Origin: VXPQ01 sp965116435
GTDB taxonomy: Bacteria; Bacteroidota; Rhodothermia; Rhodothermales; VXPQ01
NCBI GenBank assembly: GCA_965116435.1
Contig: OZ220686.1
Coordinates: 124,001 to 188,000, forward strand
Length of the DNA stretch: 64,000 nt
Direction of reading: 5' to 3'
Shown piece after piece: positions 44,245 to 52,285 of the stretch. Position numbers and translations under genes: made by a program. The notes beneath the pieces are model-generated. The model ran no database searches. It saw only the letters and a list, made by a program, of their open reading frames with translations, and was not told where the DNA came from. How positions within the stretch are numbered: the stretch's first letter is position 1; each line of letters opens with the position of its first letter.

Positions 44245-45538
44245 TGCCGGTTGCGGACCAAGCCATACTCGACTACATCGCGGACCATCCCGGCGCCGCC
44301 CGCGAGGATATCCGCCGCCATGTCGCGCCGGACATCAGCCCGACCACGGTCTGGCGGGCGCTCAAGCGGCTTGCCGATGAAGGCAGGCTGGAAATATCGG
44401 GCAAGGCCCGCGTCACCGGCTACAGCCTGGCGCCGGGCGCGGGCGTGGTGCGCGCCTATCTGCAAACGCCCTATAACCGCCGCACGCTGGCCAGCTACAA
44501 CAAGGGATTTTTGGACCACTATATTCCCGGCAAAACGTTCTACCTTGCCGAGGCGGACCGGCAGCGCCTGCACGAGGCCGGGCGCCCGGAACCGCCGCTG
44601 CTCCCGGCAGGGACCTATGCGCGGCGCATCCTTGAACGGCTGCTCGTGGACTTGTCCTGGGCTTCATCGCGCATGGAGGGGAACACCTACGATATCCTTC
44701 AGACCGAACGGCTCATCCGCTTCGGCGAAGAGGTTGCCGGCAAAGACCGCAAGGAAGCGCTGATGATCCTGAACCACAAGGAGGCGATTCAGTATGTCGT
44801 GGATCATCTTGATGACATATGCATCAGCCGGTCGGGCCTGTTCAATATCCACGACGGCCTTCCGCCGACCCCGCCATGGCGGGACGGCTGCGTCGCATGC
44901 CTGTCGGTATCACGCATTCGAACTACAGGCCGCCTGACGATCCCTATGAAATTGAGGAAGAGTTTGAAATTCTGATCCGCAAGGCGTCGTCGATCCCCGA
45001 TCCGTTTGAGCAATCCTTCTTTCTTCTCGTTCATATTCCCTATTTGCAGGCGTTCGCCGATATCAACAAGCGGACCTCGCGCATTGCCTCAAACGTCCCG
45101 CTTCTAAAGGCCGATCTTGCGCCGATGTCGTTTGTGACCATTGACGACAGGGTCTATATCGACGGACTGATCGGCGCCTACGAGCTAAACAATGTTTCCT
45201 TGCTGCGCGAGGCGTATATCGATGCCTATCTGGTCTCGGCCGAGAATTACCGGGTGCTGCGCGCCGAAGTCGAAAGCCCAGAGAAGGCAGCGCTGGAATA
45301 TCGGGATTTCGTGCGCAAGGCCGTGCGGCGCTGCGTGCTGGAATGGAGGGCGTTCCGCCCCGAGGATGTCATAGCCATGGCCGCTGCGGACGGCGTTCCC
45401 GACGCGGATCGCGAACAGGTCGCTGCCTATATCGGGCAGGAGTTCCACGGCCTGCATGAGGGCAATGCGATCCGCTACAGGCTACGGGTTGAAGACCTTG
45501 AGGGTATTCGGCGCGGAGGAAGCGAGCGGCTGGGCTAA
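44244..45538 (+). pseudogene. Fic-family protein with N-terminal winged helix, frameshifted
   Basis: Two frames carry one protein. The first (44244-about 44860) has a winged helix (ILDYIADHPGAAREDIRRHV...TTVWRALKRLADEG) followed by the Fic N-terminal helices (WASSRMEGNTYDILQTERLI, LNHKEAIQYVVDH, FNIH). The second (from about 44860) continues DPAMAGRLRRMPVGI and contains the Fic core LQAFADINKRTSRIASN. The switch lies near 44855, where bases seem lost between FNIH and DPAMAG. The His of the classical HxFx(D/E)GN(G/K)R motif appears as Gln (LQAF), so AMP transfer may be absent even if the frame were intact, although this form recurs in a known Fic subgroup. Its stop overlaps the convergent restriction gene by 4 bp. 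Confidence 0.8.
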
Positions 45539-45939
45539 TCCGAGTACTGGTTCACGCCCAGGCCGCGTACGTGCGGCTCGTTGTGGAGCAGCAGGCGCAG
45601 GCGGGTTAGCTCCGCCGCATCCCAGCCCATGGCGTCGGCTACGGCTTCATCCCAGAGGTGGCGCACTTCGCACTCGCCGTCGCGGAACTGAGGCACGACC
45701 ATATCCTTCGTGCGCTCCCAGCAATCGGCGAGGCCGCCGCGTATGCGGTCGTTTTTTATGTCGGGGATGCGGATGTTTCCAACACCCGCAGGACGGTACA
45801 TTGGAAATTCGAGTGTCCGACCTGCGTTTCGCATGAGCTGCAAGCGTCCTGGCGTTGAATTGATAAAAACAGCCACAGCTTTTGCTTCCGATTTTGTCAT
45901 ACCCGTCACTGGCAGCCAACCACCGCCAACATATTTCAC
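45535..45939 (-). CDS. Type ISP-like enzyme, C-terminal fragment (out of frame)
   Basis: 134 residues that complete the target-recognition end of the large restriction-modification enzyme: a KYVGGGWLPV start, then AVFINSTPGRLQLMRNAGRTLEFPMY and IRIPD. Typical enzymes of this class have this segment (the STPGRL...PMY pattern) at their C-terminus. The reading frame differs from the upstream part by one base. In-frame residues can be read back through the overlap (RLTAVANDV), so a single base was probably lost around 45945-45985. It may be translated separately from GTG 45939 through the ATGATGTGA overlap, but a broken gene is at least as likely. Confidence 0.65.
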   Translation of the reverse strand: MKYVGGGWLPVTGMTKSEAKAVAVFINSTPGRLQLMRNAGRTLEFPMYRPAGVGNIRIPDIKNDRIRGGLADCWERTKDMVVPQFRDGECEVRHLWDEAVADAMGWDAAELTRLRLLLHNEPHVRGLGVNQYSD

Positions 45940-48818
45940 ATCATTGGCGACGGCAGTAAGGCGACCAGTGTATTGCGCGTTTGCCCATCGGTAATAAGCA
46001 AGTGACCTGCATTTTTCAGAAGGTTCTTCACTATGGGGTAAATGCCGCCGCTGACGCGTAGGCCTTCTTCGTTCCGATCCTTTGGAATCCAGTATTCGTC
46101 CGGTATGCCCTGGATGGTCATTTGAGCCTCGGTACCCTTTGACTTCAAGACAGGAAAACTCCCTGGTACGTTAGGCGCCGAAGGCTCAAAGGGACCACTA
46201 AGGCTTCGGCCCGTCTGATGAACAGGTTCTTTGCCGATTGCACGGAGGGCGGAATTATTGGCGTATCGTTTTGCAGCCTTCGCCAAGACGGGCGAGCGCC
46301 AGATTGCTGGTGTCCAGTCTCCGGCTTCGATCAGATCGGCAGGCCAGTGCGATACCTCGCCCCAACCATTCGCCATCAACCCTTCTTCGCAGTCCAGCAG
46401 GCATCGGTGAAAATCGGCCACCTCGCTGTCGTCCGTCGGCATTCGGTCCAAATTGATAAATCGCGTCGCCGGCTTGGGGCCAGCGTGTCGCCGCATCACC
46501 ACGATACTTTCGTTGATGGAAGTGTGCTGGCTCATGTTGATGTTCTGTGGCTGGTGCGAAGTCAACACCGTGTGGATGTGGAAACGCTTGGCGAGCAGGC
46601 GACGCTTGTTCTGTGCCGATGTTGCACATAGCGCTATCGTTGGCGTTATCATGGCCAGCATACCTTCTCGCAACTTTAGGCATCGGTCTGCAAGGGCAGT
46701 GAACAATGGTTCCAGCGCGTTCTTGTCCACGAAACCTTCCATGCTTTTGTCGCTTCTGACAAGGTTTCGCTCCATCACATCCGCACGGCTTCGCAGCGTT
46801 TTCTGCGTTTCAGGAGGAAACTTCTCGCCCATCTTGGCGCGGTTGGTGAACGGCGGGTTCATGATGACGATGCGTACGTCCTTTGCGGCGTCCACCGCGT
46901 CCTCAAGGTTTGCGTCGTCGGTGGCCGCCCAGGTTGCCTGCGATCCTATGGCGTCGTCGCCCAGGTCCAGTTCGCCGTCTCGTTGGACGATCGACTTTTG
47001 CCCCAGCAGTTCGAGCGTTCCCGCGGATACCCTCTGGGGATTATCCCTGCCGGGACCATACGGCATCAGGTGAAGTCCCATTCTTCGGTAGCTGACGCGT
47101 TGGTTGCCCGCCGTCAGTTGGGACGCCGCCAGTTGCAGGGATACCGGATTGATGTCCAGCCCTTTGAGTACATCCTCCACGGCCAGTTTTTGTAGCTGGG
47201 CCAGCTGCTCCTCGTCCGCGCCTTTCTCTGCGGCTCTGCGTTTCATGTCGGTGAGCATGGCGGCAAGCAGCGTACCGCTGCCGCACGCCAGGTCCACTGT
47301 CTTGTGGTCGCGCCATACGTCGGGGTCTGACCAGTTCAGGTCTCCGCAGGCGTCCAGCGTCAGCCGTGCGGCAATGGATGCAGCGACAGGTCTGGTGAAG
47401 AACGCGCCGTCTGATGCCTGATTCCCCATGACGCGGTTGAACAGCGGCCCCGCGTGGTCGGAGCCCATGTCTGCGTAGGTCTCGGCGATGCGCTCGGCTT
47501 CGGCGGCAAGGTGATGCAAGGCGCGTTCCAGTCCGGCGGTCTTGCCCGTCGTTTCCACTGCGTAGATGGCTTCCAGCGCGGGTTCGAGTACCGGACGGAA
47601 GTCGTGGCGCATAATGCGCTCCCATTCGCGGCTTATTTTCCGGATGACATCCACCTCGTTCTTGATGAGCGAGAGGTTGCTTATGTCGGCAAGCCAGCCG
47701 CCGTTGCTGATGCGCTGGTGCAACATGGCGGCGTTCATCATCAGCAGGGCGGCTACGGTGCAACCGTCCGCCTGCGTTTTTCCGGTCTTCTTGAGCCTGT
47801 CCAGCCCGAAGTGCTCGTTGAGCGTGGACAATAGCCCGTCGGTGCGCATGTGATGCGCTGCTTCGCCGACACTCGATTCCAGGATGTTCAGGTCGCGCAT
47901 CACGCGATTGTCGCTCAGCCCGGATTTCGCCAGCAGGTTCATTTTGATGGCGCTGCCGTAGTCTTCCAGACCGCTCAACTTGAGCATCAATTGTCCCTCT
48001 TCCTCTGTCCGCTCTTTCCTGGTTTTTCGGGGCTTGCGCTGGCCGCCCGGCTGCAGACGAATGCCGCCTTTGCCGGTATTTATCATCTTCCGGGCTTTGG
48101 CTTTGGTCTTCCTGATGTTCACGACGCCCCGTACTTCGCCCGCCTTCGGTTTGTCGCGATCCACGGAGTCCCTGCGGAGTTCAAAGCTTCCGTCGTCGTT
48201 TTTCTTGCCCGTCAAGAGCTGTGTCACTTCCCTGCCCTGCACCTCGTACTTGGGGGACGTTTCCCGGACAACGTGCACCTTAGACGTAGCGTGCGTTGCG
48301 TACTGGAACCCATTCGTCGATTCCGTAGCGTCACTACTGACAGGCGTTTCGTCAATGCGGCGTATCCTGGAATCGGAGAGGCGCTGGCCTTTCAATACCT
48401 GCTCGACGGCCTCTTGCGCGGCGCCAGGAGGGCCTTGGACTTCGCCGTACTGTATGCGCTTGCCTTTGCCCGCGACGACCGCCACCAATGTGCGCTCGAC
48501 CTCCGGCGGTTTGGGAATGTACAGATGGAGCAGTTCCTCAAGATTCTCTTCGATGCGCTGGTCGTGGGCGCGCAACGCGAGCAGTATCTGCCCAAGTTCT
48601 TTCCACCCTTCTTCGGAATCGCTGTTGCTCAGCCACTTTTCAGGGTCGGCGTCCGGCGGAATCAGAATGGGGCAGACGATGTAGCCCAGGTTCTTGCCGG
48701 GCGCAGTCCGCATCGCGCGTCCAACCGCCTGCACGACGTCAATAGGACTCCTTCGCGCTTCCAGAAACGCTACTGCGCTGAGCGAAGGCGAATCGGTGCC
48801 CTCGCCGAAGATGCCCAC
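45936..48818 (-). CDS. Type ISP-like restriction-modification enzyme, helicase C-terminal and methyltransferase part
   Basis: 960 residues from an internal GTG; the same frame is open back to the poly-G tract at 48934 and there reads IPHYSLEHLDASSN. The start holds SF2 helicase motif V (INVGIFGEGTDSPSL) and VI (VVQAVGRAMR). After a coupler region of about 400 residues, an N6-adenine methyltransferase follows: motif I DLACGSGTLLAAML, and motif IV NPPF in IVIMNPPFTNRAK. The rest belongs to target recognition. In type ISP enzymes (such as LlaBIII) nuclease, helicase, methyltransferase and recognition domains are on one chain. The N-terminal part lies in the next frame upstream, separated by 14 G. 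Confidence 0.85.
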   Translation of the reverse strand: MGIFGEGTDSPSLSAVAFLEARRSPIDVVQAVGRAMRTAPGKNLGYIVCPILIPPDADPEKWLSNSDSEEGWKELGQILLALRAHDQRIEENLEELLHLYIPKPPEVERTLVAVVAGKGKRIQYGEVQGPPGAAQEAVEQVLKGQRLSDSRIRRIDETPVSSDATESTNGFQYATHATSKVHVVRETSPKYEVQGREVTQLLTGKKNDDGSFELRRDSVDRDKPKAGEVRGVVNIRKTKAKARKMINTGKGGIRLQPGGQRKPRKTRKERTEEEGQLMLKLSGLEDYGSAIKMNLLAKSGLSDNRVMRDLNILESSVGEAAHHMRTDGLLSTLNEHFGLDRLKKTGKTQADGCTVAALLMMNAAMLHQRISNGGWLADISNLSLIKNEVDVIRKISREWERIMRHDFRPVLEPALEAIYAVETTGKTAGLERALHHLAAEAERIAETYADMGSDHAGPLFNRVMGNQASDGAFFTRPVAASIAARLTLDACGDLNWSDPDVWRDHKTVDLACGSGTLLAAMLTDMKRRAAEKGADEEQLAQLQKLAVEDVLKGLDINPVSLQLAASQLTAGNQRVSYRRMGLHLMPYGPGRDNPQRVSAGTLELLGQKSIVQRDGELDLGDDAIGSQATWAATDDANLEDAVDAAKDVRIVIMNPPFTNRAKMGEKFPPETQKTLRSRADVMERNLVRSDKSMEGFVDKNALEPLFTALADRCLKLREGMLAMITPTIALCATSAQNKRRLLAKRFHIHTVLTSHQPQNINMSQHTSINESIVVMRRHAGPKPATRFINLDRMPTDDSEVADFHRCLLDCEEGLMANGWGEVSHWPADLIEAGDWTPAIWRSPVLAKAAKRYANNSALRAIGKEPVHQTGRSLSGPFEPSAPNVPGSFPVLKSKGTEAQMTIQGIPDEYWIPKDRNEEGLRVSGGIYPIVKNLLKNAGHLLITDGQTRNTLVALLPSPMM

Positions 48819-48876
48819 ATTGATGATGCCGTGCGGGTTCTCTGCGTCGGCGGCGGCAAGGCGCCCCTTCGCGGTT

Positions 48877-50628
48877 TCACGCGCCGCGGCGTTGCTCGAA
48901 GCGTCGAGGTGCTCCAGGCTGTAATGGGGTATACCCCCCCCCCCCCCTCACCTGTGTATTCTCGTCGAGCCACCGCGAGACCCATGCCTTCACCTTGTCG
49001 GTCTGAAGGTCCTTCGCCATGTTCTTGGACTTGTCCACCGTGTTCATGAAAGCGATGCACGATGCAATGTCCACATCGTCGCCTTGCGTTGCACCGCCCA
49101 TCGTGAGCGCAAACGCAAGGCCGCGAAGGTAGTCCGCGGTCGTGAGCTTACCGCGTCCTGTGCTCTTCGTATTCTTCGCCAGAATATTTGCCGTCTCGAA
49201 TGCATCCGGGTCGTTTATGCCCATAGCGATGATTCGATAGTCGGACAACCAGCGATTGCGGACGGCTTCAAGGTAGCTCTTGCGGTACAGCTCCACGCCA
49301 AAGGTCGTTTCGTCGTCCATTGAGCGGACGATCCAGTCCAGATTGCCGGTGGCGCGCTTGCCGTCGTAGATGCGGGGCGTAGCCGTTTGGTAGACGCGGT
49401 AGGTGGCGGGGAATCTGTCGCTGTCGTGGCACACGGTGAAGTCGCGGAGCCGCTTTTCTTTTTTGTTCGCGGCGGTGGAGTTGACGTTCTTCCGCTTTAG
49501 TCCCGCTGTTCTGTGCGCTTCGTCCGCAATCATCACGCGCGCTTTGACGCCGGCGCTCAGCAGGGCTTCCGATACCCTGTTGCTACTTTGATACGTGCCA
49601 ATGAGCACCTTGATGTTGTTGCCGGTCGCGGGCTGGCGCATCCAGTCGGCTATTTCCTCGGCGTCGGTGGTTACCATGCCCTTTACTTCGGACGCGCTGA
49701 CATTGCTGTTATCGACCGTCGGGTCGAGCAAGGCGTTGCGGCTTCCTTCTTTCTTGGGGTCGTAGCCTGCCGTGGCGTCTGAACAGACCGCCAGAACATG
49801 TATCGGAACCGCGGCGTTTTCCAGGTACTCGCGCCTTATCTGGGATACGAGGGCTATGGATGGGCACAGCACGACGGACAATGCTCCCGGAGGCGTCAGC
49901 GCTTCAATGATCCGAAGCGATATGCGGGTTTTACCTGTTCCGCAAGGGAGGATAATCCTGCCGCGCGCCTCGCCTTTCGGTAAGCCGCCGCTCTTGGAAA
50001 GTTCTTGCGCCCTGAGTATGCGCACGCTGTGGGCGACGGCTTCGTTTTGCATGCAGGGTTTCGACTGAACCGCATCCGCATTGTCTGGATTCGCGCAATG
50101 TTCGCACTCGTCGGATGTGGCGTCGGATGCGGCATTCGCCCGGCGCTGCTGGTGCAGGTCGTTGGTGATGTTGACCAGTTTGAGGGGCTTACCGTGCATG
50201 GACGCCGACTGAGCTGCGCCGCTGGCGAGCGGATTGTCTCCGTTGGTGACAACCCAGCGTTCAACCCAAAAATCTCCGCTGGAGGCTGCTGCGAATTTGG
50301 ATATCTCGCTACTGCCGATCGAAGCACCGCATCCTTTGTCGTCAAGGTGGCGCGACTTGCACTGGATTGCGATGTATTGCCTATCGCTATGCCGCACGGC
50401 CACGGCGTCTATCCCCACATCTAACCTGGTGGTGTTCGGGAAGTGCGCTTCTCTGTCCGGCCATTCGTCCCAATGCCAGCACGCTGCGACGTCCCATTCC
50501 TTGATGTAGGGGGCTGATTCCGCCGTAACGACTTCAAGCCATTCGCCGTCCGTATCCTGTGGATTCATTTCGGCCGTCTTCGCGATGGCCGCATCAATGA
50601 TTTGATTCGCGGAATCGGGTTTTGTCAT
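48877..50628 (-). CDS. Type ISP-like restriction-modification enzyme, nuclease and helicase N-terminal part
   Basis: From ATG 50628 (MTKPDSANQI). A Mrr-like nuclease occupies about 25-140: Asp74 in GIDAVAVR and Gln89-Cys-Lys91 in IAIQCKS, a PD-(D/E)xK variant. Walker A PCGTGKT follows at about 227-233 and DEAH in MIADEAHRTAG near 375. The genuine sequence runs through WVSRWLDENTQVR into four glycines encoded by the homopolymer, after which this frame reads about 17 unrelated residues and stops at 48877. Loss of one G would continue into IPHYSLEHLD of the downstream frame, giving a full enzyme of roughly 1,690 residues. An upstream ATG (50676) lies in the direct repeat and is less likely. Confidence 0.87.
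   Translation of the reverse strand: MTKPDSANQIIDAAIAKTAEMNPQDTDGEWLEVVTAESAPYIKEWDVAACWHWDEWPDREAHFPNTTRLDVGIDAVAVRHSDRQYIAIQCKSRHLDDKGCGASIGSSEISKFAAASSGDFWVERWVVTNGDNPLASGAAQSASMHGKPLKLVNITNDLHQQRRANAASDATSDECEHCANPDNADAVQSKPCMQNEAVAHSVRILRAQELSKSGGLPKGEARGRIILPCGTGKTRISLRIIEALTPPGALSVVLCPSIALVSQIRREYLENAAVPIHVLAVCSDATAGYDPKKEGSRNALLDPTVDNSNVSASEVKGMVTTDAEEIADWMRQPATGNNIKVLIGTYQSSNRVSEALLSAGVKARVMIADEAHRTAGLKRKNVNSTAANKKEKRLRDFTVCHDSDRFPATYRVYQTATPRIYDGKRATGNLDWIVRSMDDETTFGVELYRKSYLEAVRNRWLSDYRIIAMGINDPDAFETANILAKNTKSTGRGKLTTADYLRGLAFALTMGGATQGDDVDIASCIAFMNTVDKSKNMAKDLQTDKVKAWVSRWLDENTQVRGGGGYTPLQPGAPRRFEQRRGA
48934..48947 (-). repeat. G14 homopolymer inside the type ISP-like gene
   Basis: Fourteen consecutive C on the plus strand (G in the sense of the gene). 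The tract is placed between helicase motifs, encoding a glycine linker. At 14 the frame leads to an early stop; 13 or 16 would keep the enzyme in frame. Confidence 0.95.
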
Positions 50629-50660
50629 GCTGTGGGGGAGAAGGGTGAGTTTCCGAGATG

Positions 50661-50766
50661 AGGTGGGATGGCGCACTGGACTGAAGTCTGCCGCCTGCCT
50701 TGTTTGTTAAGGACGGATATCCGTATGAAAAATCCAAGACCCCGTCGAAAAAATTTCCACGAGGCG
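50661..50766. repeat. About 105-bp direct repeat, copy 1 (flanks McrBC unit)
   Basis: Begins AGGTGGGATGGCGCACTGG and contains CGCCTGCCTTGTTTGT and ACGGATATC. It matches 55177-55281 in the same orientation with scattered differences. It lies 33 bp upstream of the type ISP-like gene start. Confidence 0.8.
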
Positions 50767-50776
50767 CCGCCGTGGC

Positions 50777-50855
50777 CTTGATTACTCGCTGCAGGCTGTA
50801 GTTGAGAGATTCGATCGCGTTCGTCCTGCTATATCGCCTTGTGGATACCCGGAGG
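50777..50855 (-). mobile_element. Relic of an IS256/Mutator-family transposase
   Basis: In minus-strand frames separated by a one-base shift, HPPGIHKAI is followed by RTNAIESLNYSLQRVIK. This corresponds to the highly conserved C-terminal stretch (PEIRxAIYTTNAIESLNxxLRKVxK) of IS256-type transposases. Only about 26 residues survive. It abuts the direct repeat and marks past transposition in the defence island. Confidence 0.7.
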
Positions 50856-50929
50856 ATGCGGGGTGTGCCAGAAAAATGAGTCAGATTCTTACCTGAGGTA
50901 GTCTGCCGTTTGGGGTACGCACATCGGTC

Positions 50930-52285
50930 TCATTCATGCTCGAGACCTTCTCCCACGATTTCCTTGAGCTCCTCGGCAAGGCACTGTCGCTCTTTGCGCA
51001 GGTTGCGATGAAGATTGACATACCGTACAAGGATTTGTTGGCCGGTAGCTTTATTTGAGGAATCAAGTATGTCAAATTCACGTTTTTGGGCGTCCGATAC
51101 CTGAGGATAGAGAAGGATGCTGCGTTTGCAGCCATATCGCTGCGTATAGGCATACAGTTGGTAAATATCGTCCGTCCCTATACCGCGGCGCCTACCACTT
51201 CCCGATAGTTTTTTCCACTTGGTGTCCAAAACAAGTCTGGCAGCGTTCTCCGAGCCGTCCTCCGAAGCTTTCTCCGAGGATTCTATGAGCAGATCGGGAC
51301 GAAGTGAAAGCACACCGCTTCCATTGCGGGTAATCAGGTGGCGTTGTCGCCGCTTGGCTTGCGGAAAGAGACGATGTTTGGGAAAAGAAGGCATCACCCA
51401 TTTTCTCATAAAAGCGGTCACAAAGGCCTCAAAGACCTGGTTCATATCGAACAATAGCGAAAAACTGCGCTGTTTCCCTGCATTCGTCGTAGGGGAACGA
51501 TTCTGAAGGATCAGCCGGCAAAAATGGAGCACGTCCGCGAATCTTTCATTCTGTCGCGTGATGGGTATATGCTCGAACATCTCGTCATGGATGGATACAT
51601 GTTCTACGCCGTCGAGCAACAGCAGGCAATGCCGGAGCTTGTCCTGGGTTGCAGGGGTATGTGTCCAGGCAAGGAGGGTGGCGCACGCGAATCGGAAGAT
51701 GCGGTTCATTGCCGTATCTTTGGAAAACTCGTCGTAGCGACAGAAGAAACGTTCGCGGTGCGCTGAATTGCGACGTATTTGCGAAGATATTATTAATTTG
51801 CCCTTGAACCGTCGAAGGTTTTCCTCCCGCTGTAAATAAGCGTATTCGGCGCCGAGCAGCAGTTCCTGACAAAGCCGATTCGCAAAAATGGCTATGAGCA
51901 ATTCGGAGAGCGGGGCCCTGCGGTTCGCAAGATGCGCTACATCGCGATCTCTCACGGGTATGTCGCCTGCGACAGCGAGCATATACAGGAGGTTGTGGCG
52001 CGCTTCATCTTCTCCTTGGGCGTGCTTGTTGGATTCTGTGTCATCCACCTTGGGAAGTATTTCGACCTGAAGACCTGGCGCCTGGATGACTCCAACCCAT
52101 TGTTGCGTTCGGGCACGACGATCGCCCCATGCGAATACCTGATCCTTTGCCTCGCGCCCGTGTTGGTCAAAGCGTTTGAGCCGGTCGTACAGGCGCGAAT
52201 TGAGGTGCTGGTTGCCCTCGGGATCCTCACTATCCGAATCACTTCGAATTATCTGCTTGTGCTCCTGGATGACGATGCGTTTCAT
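50930..52285 (-). CDS. mcrC: McrC family nuclease subunit
   Basis: 451 residues. An N-terminal beta-rich region (about 1-120) is followed by the McrC core with SFSLLFDMNQVFEAFV. The nuclease site is LRPDLLIES with Asp, then LVLDTKWKKL with Asp-x-Lys. This is the PD-(D/E)xK arrangement of McrC. It partners the McrB GTPase to cut modified DNA, and the ATG overlaps the mcrB stop by 4 bp, showing a coupled operon. Length is above that of E. coli McrC (about 350), as in many McrBC-like systems. Which DNA modification is recognised is set by McrB, not by this protein. Confidence 0.93.
   Translation of the reverse strand: MKRIVIQEHKQIIRSDSDSEDPEGNQHLNSRLYDRLKRFDQHGREAKDQVFAWGDRRARTQQWVGVIQAPGLQVEILPKVDDTESNKHAQGEDEARHNLLYMLAVAGDIPVRDRDVAHLANRRAPLSELLIAIFANRLCQELLLGAEYAYLQREENLRRFKGKLIISSQIRRNSAHRERFFCRYDEFSKDTAMNRIFRFACATLLAWTHTPATQDKLRHCLLLLDGVEHVSIHDEMFEHIPITRQNERFADVLHFCRLILQNRSPTTNAGKQRSFSLLFDMNQVFEAFVTAFMRKWVMPSFPKHRLFPQAKRRQRHLITRNGSGVLSLRPDLLIESSEKASEDGSENAARLVLDTKWKKLSGSGRRRGIGTDDIYQLYAYTQRYGCKRSILLYPQVSDAQKREFDILDSSNKATGQQILVRYVNLHRNLRKERQCLAEELKEIVGEGLEHE

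Noticed and set aside
45936..50628. BREX (PglX) or DISARM component
   Set aside because: No pglZ, brxC or drm genes lie nearby, and the Mrr-nuclease, helicase, methyltransferase order fits a single-chain type ISP-like enzyme better.
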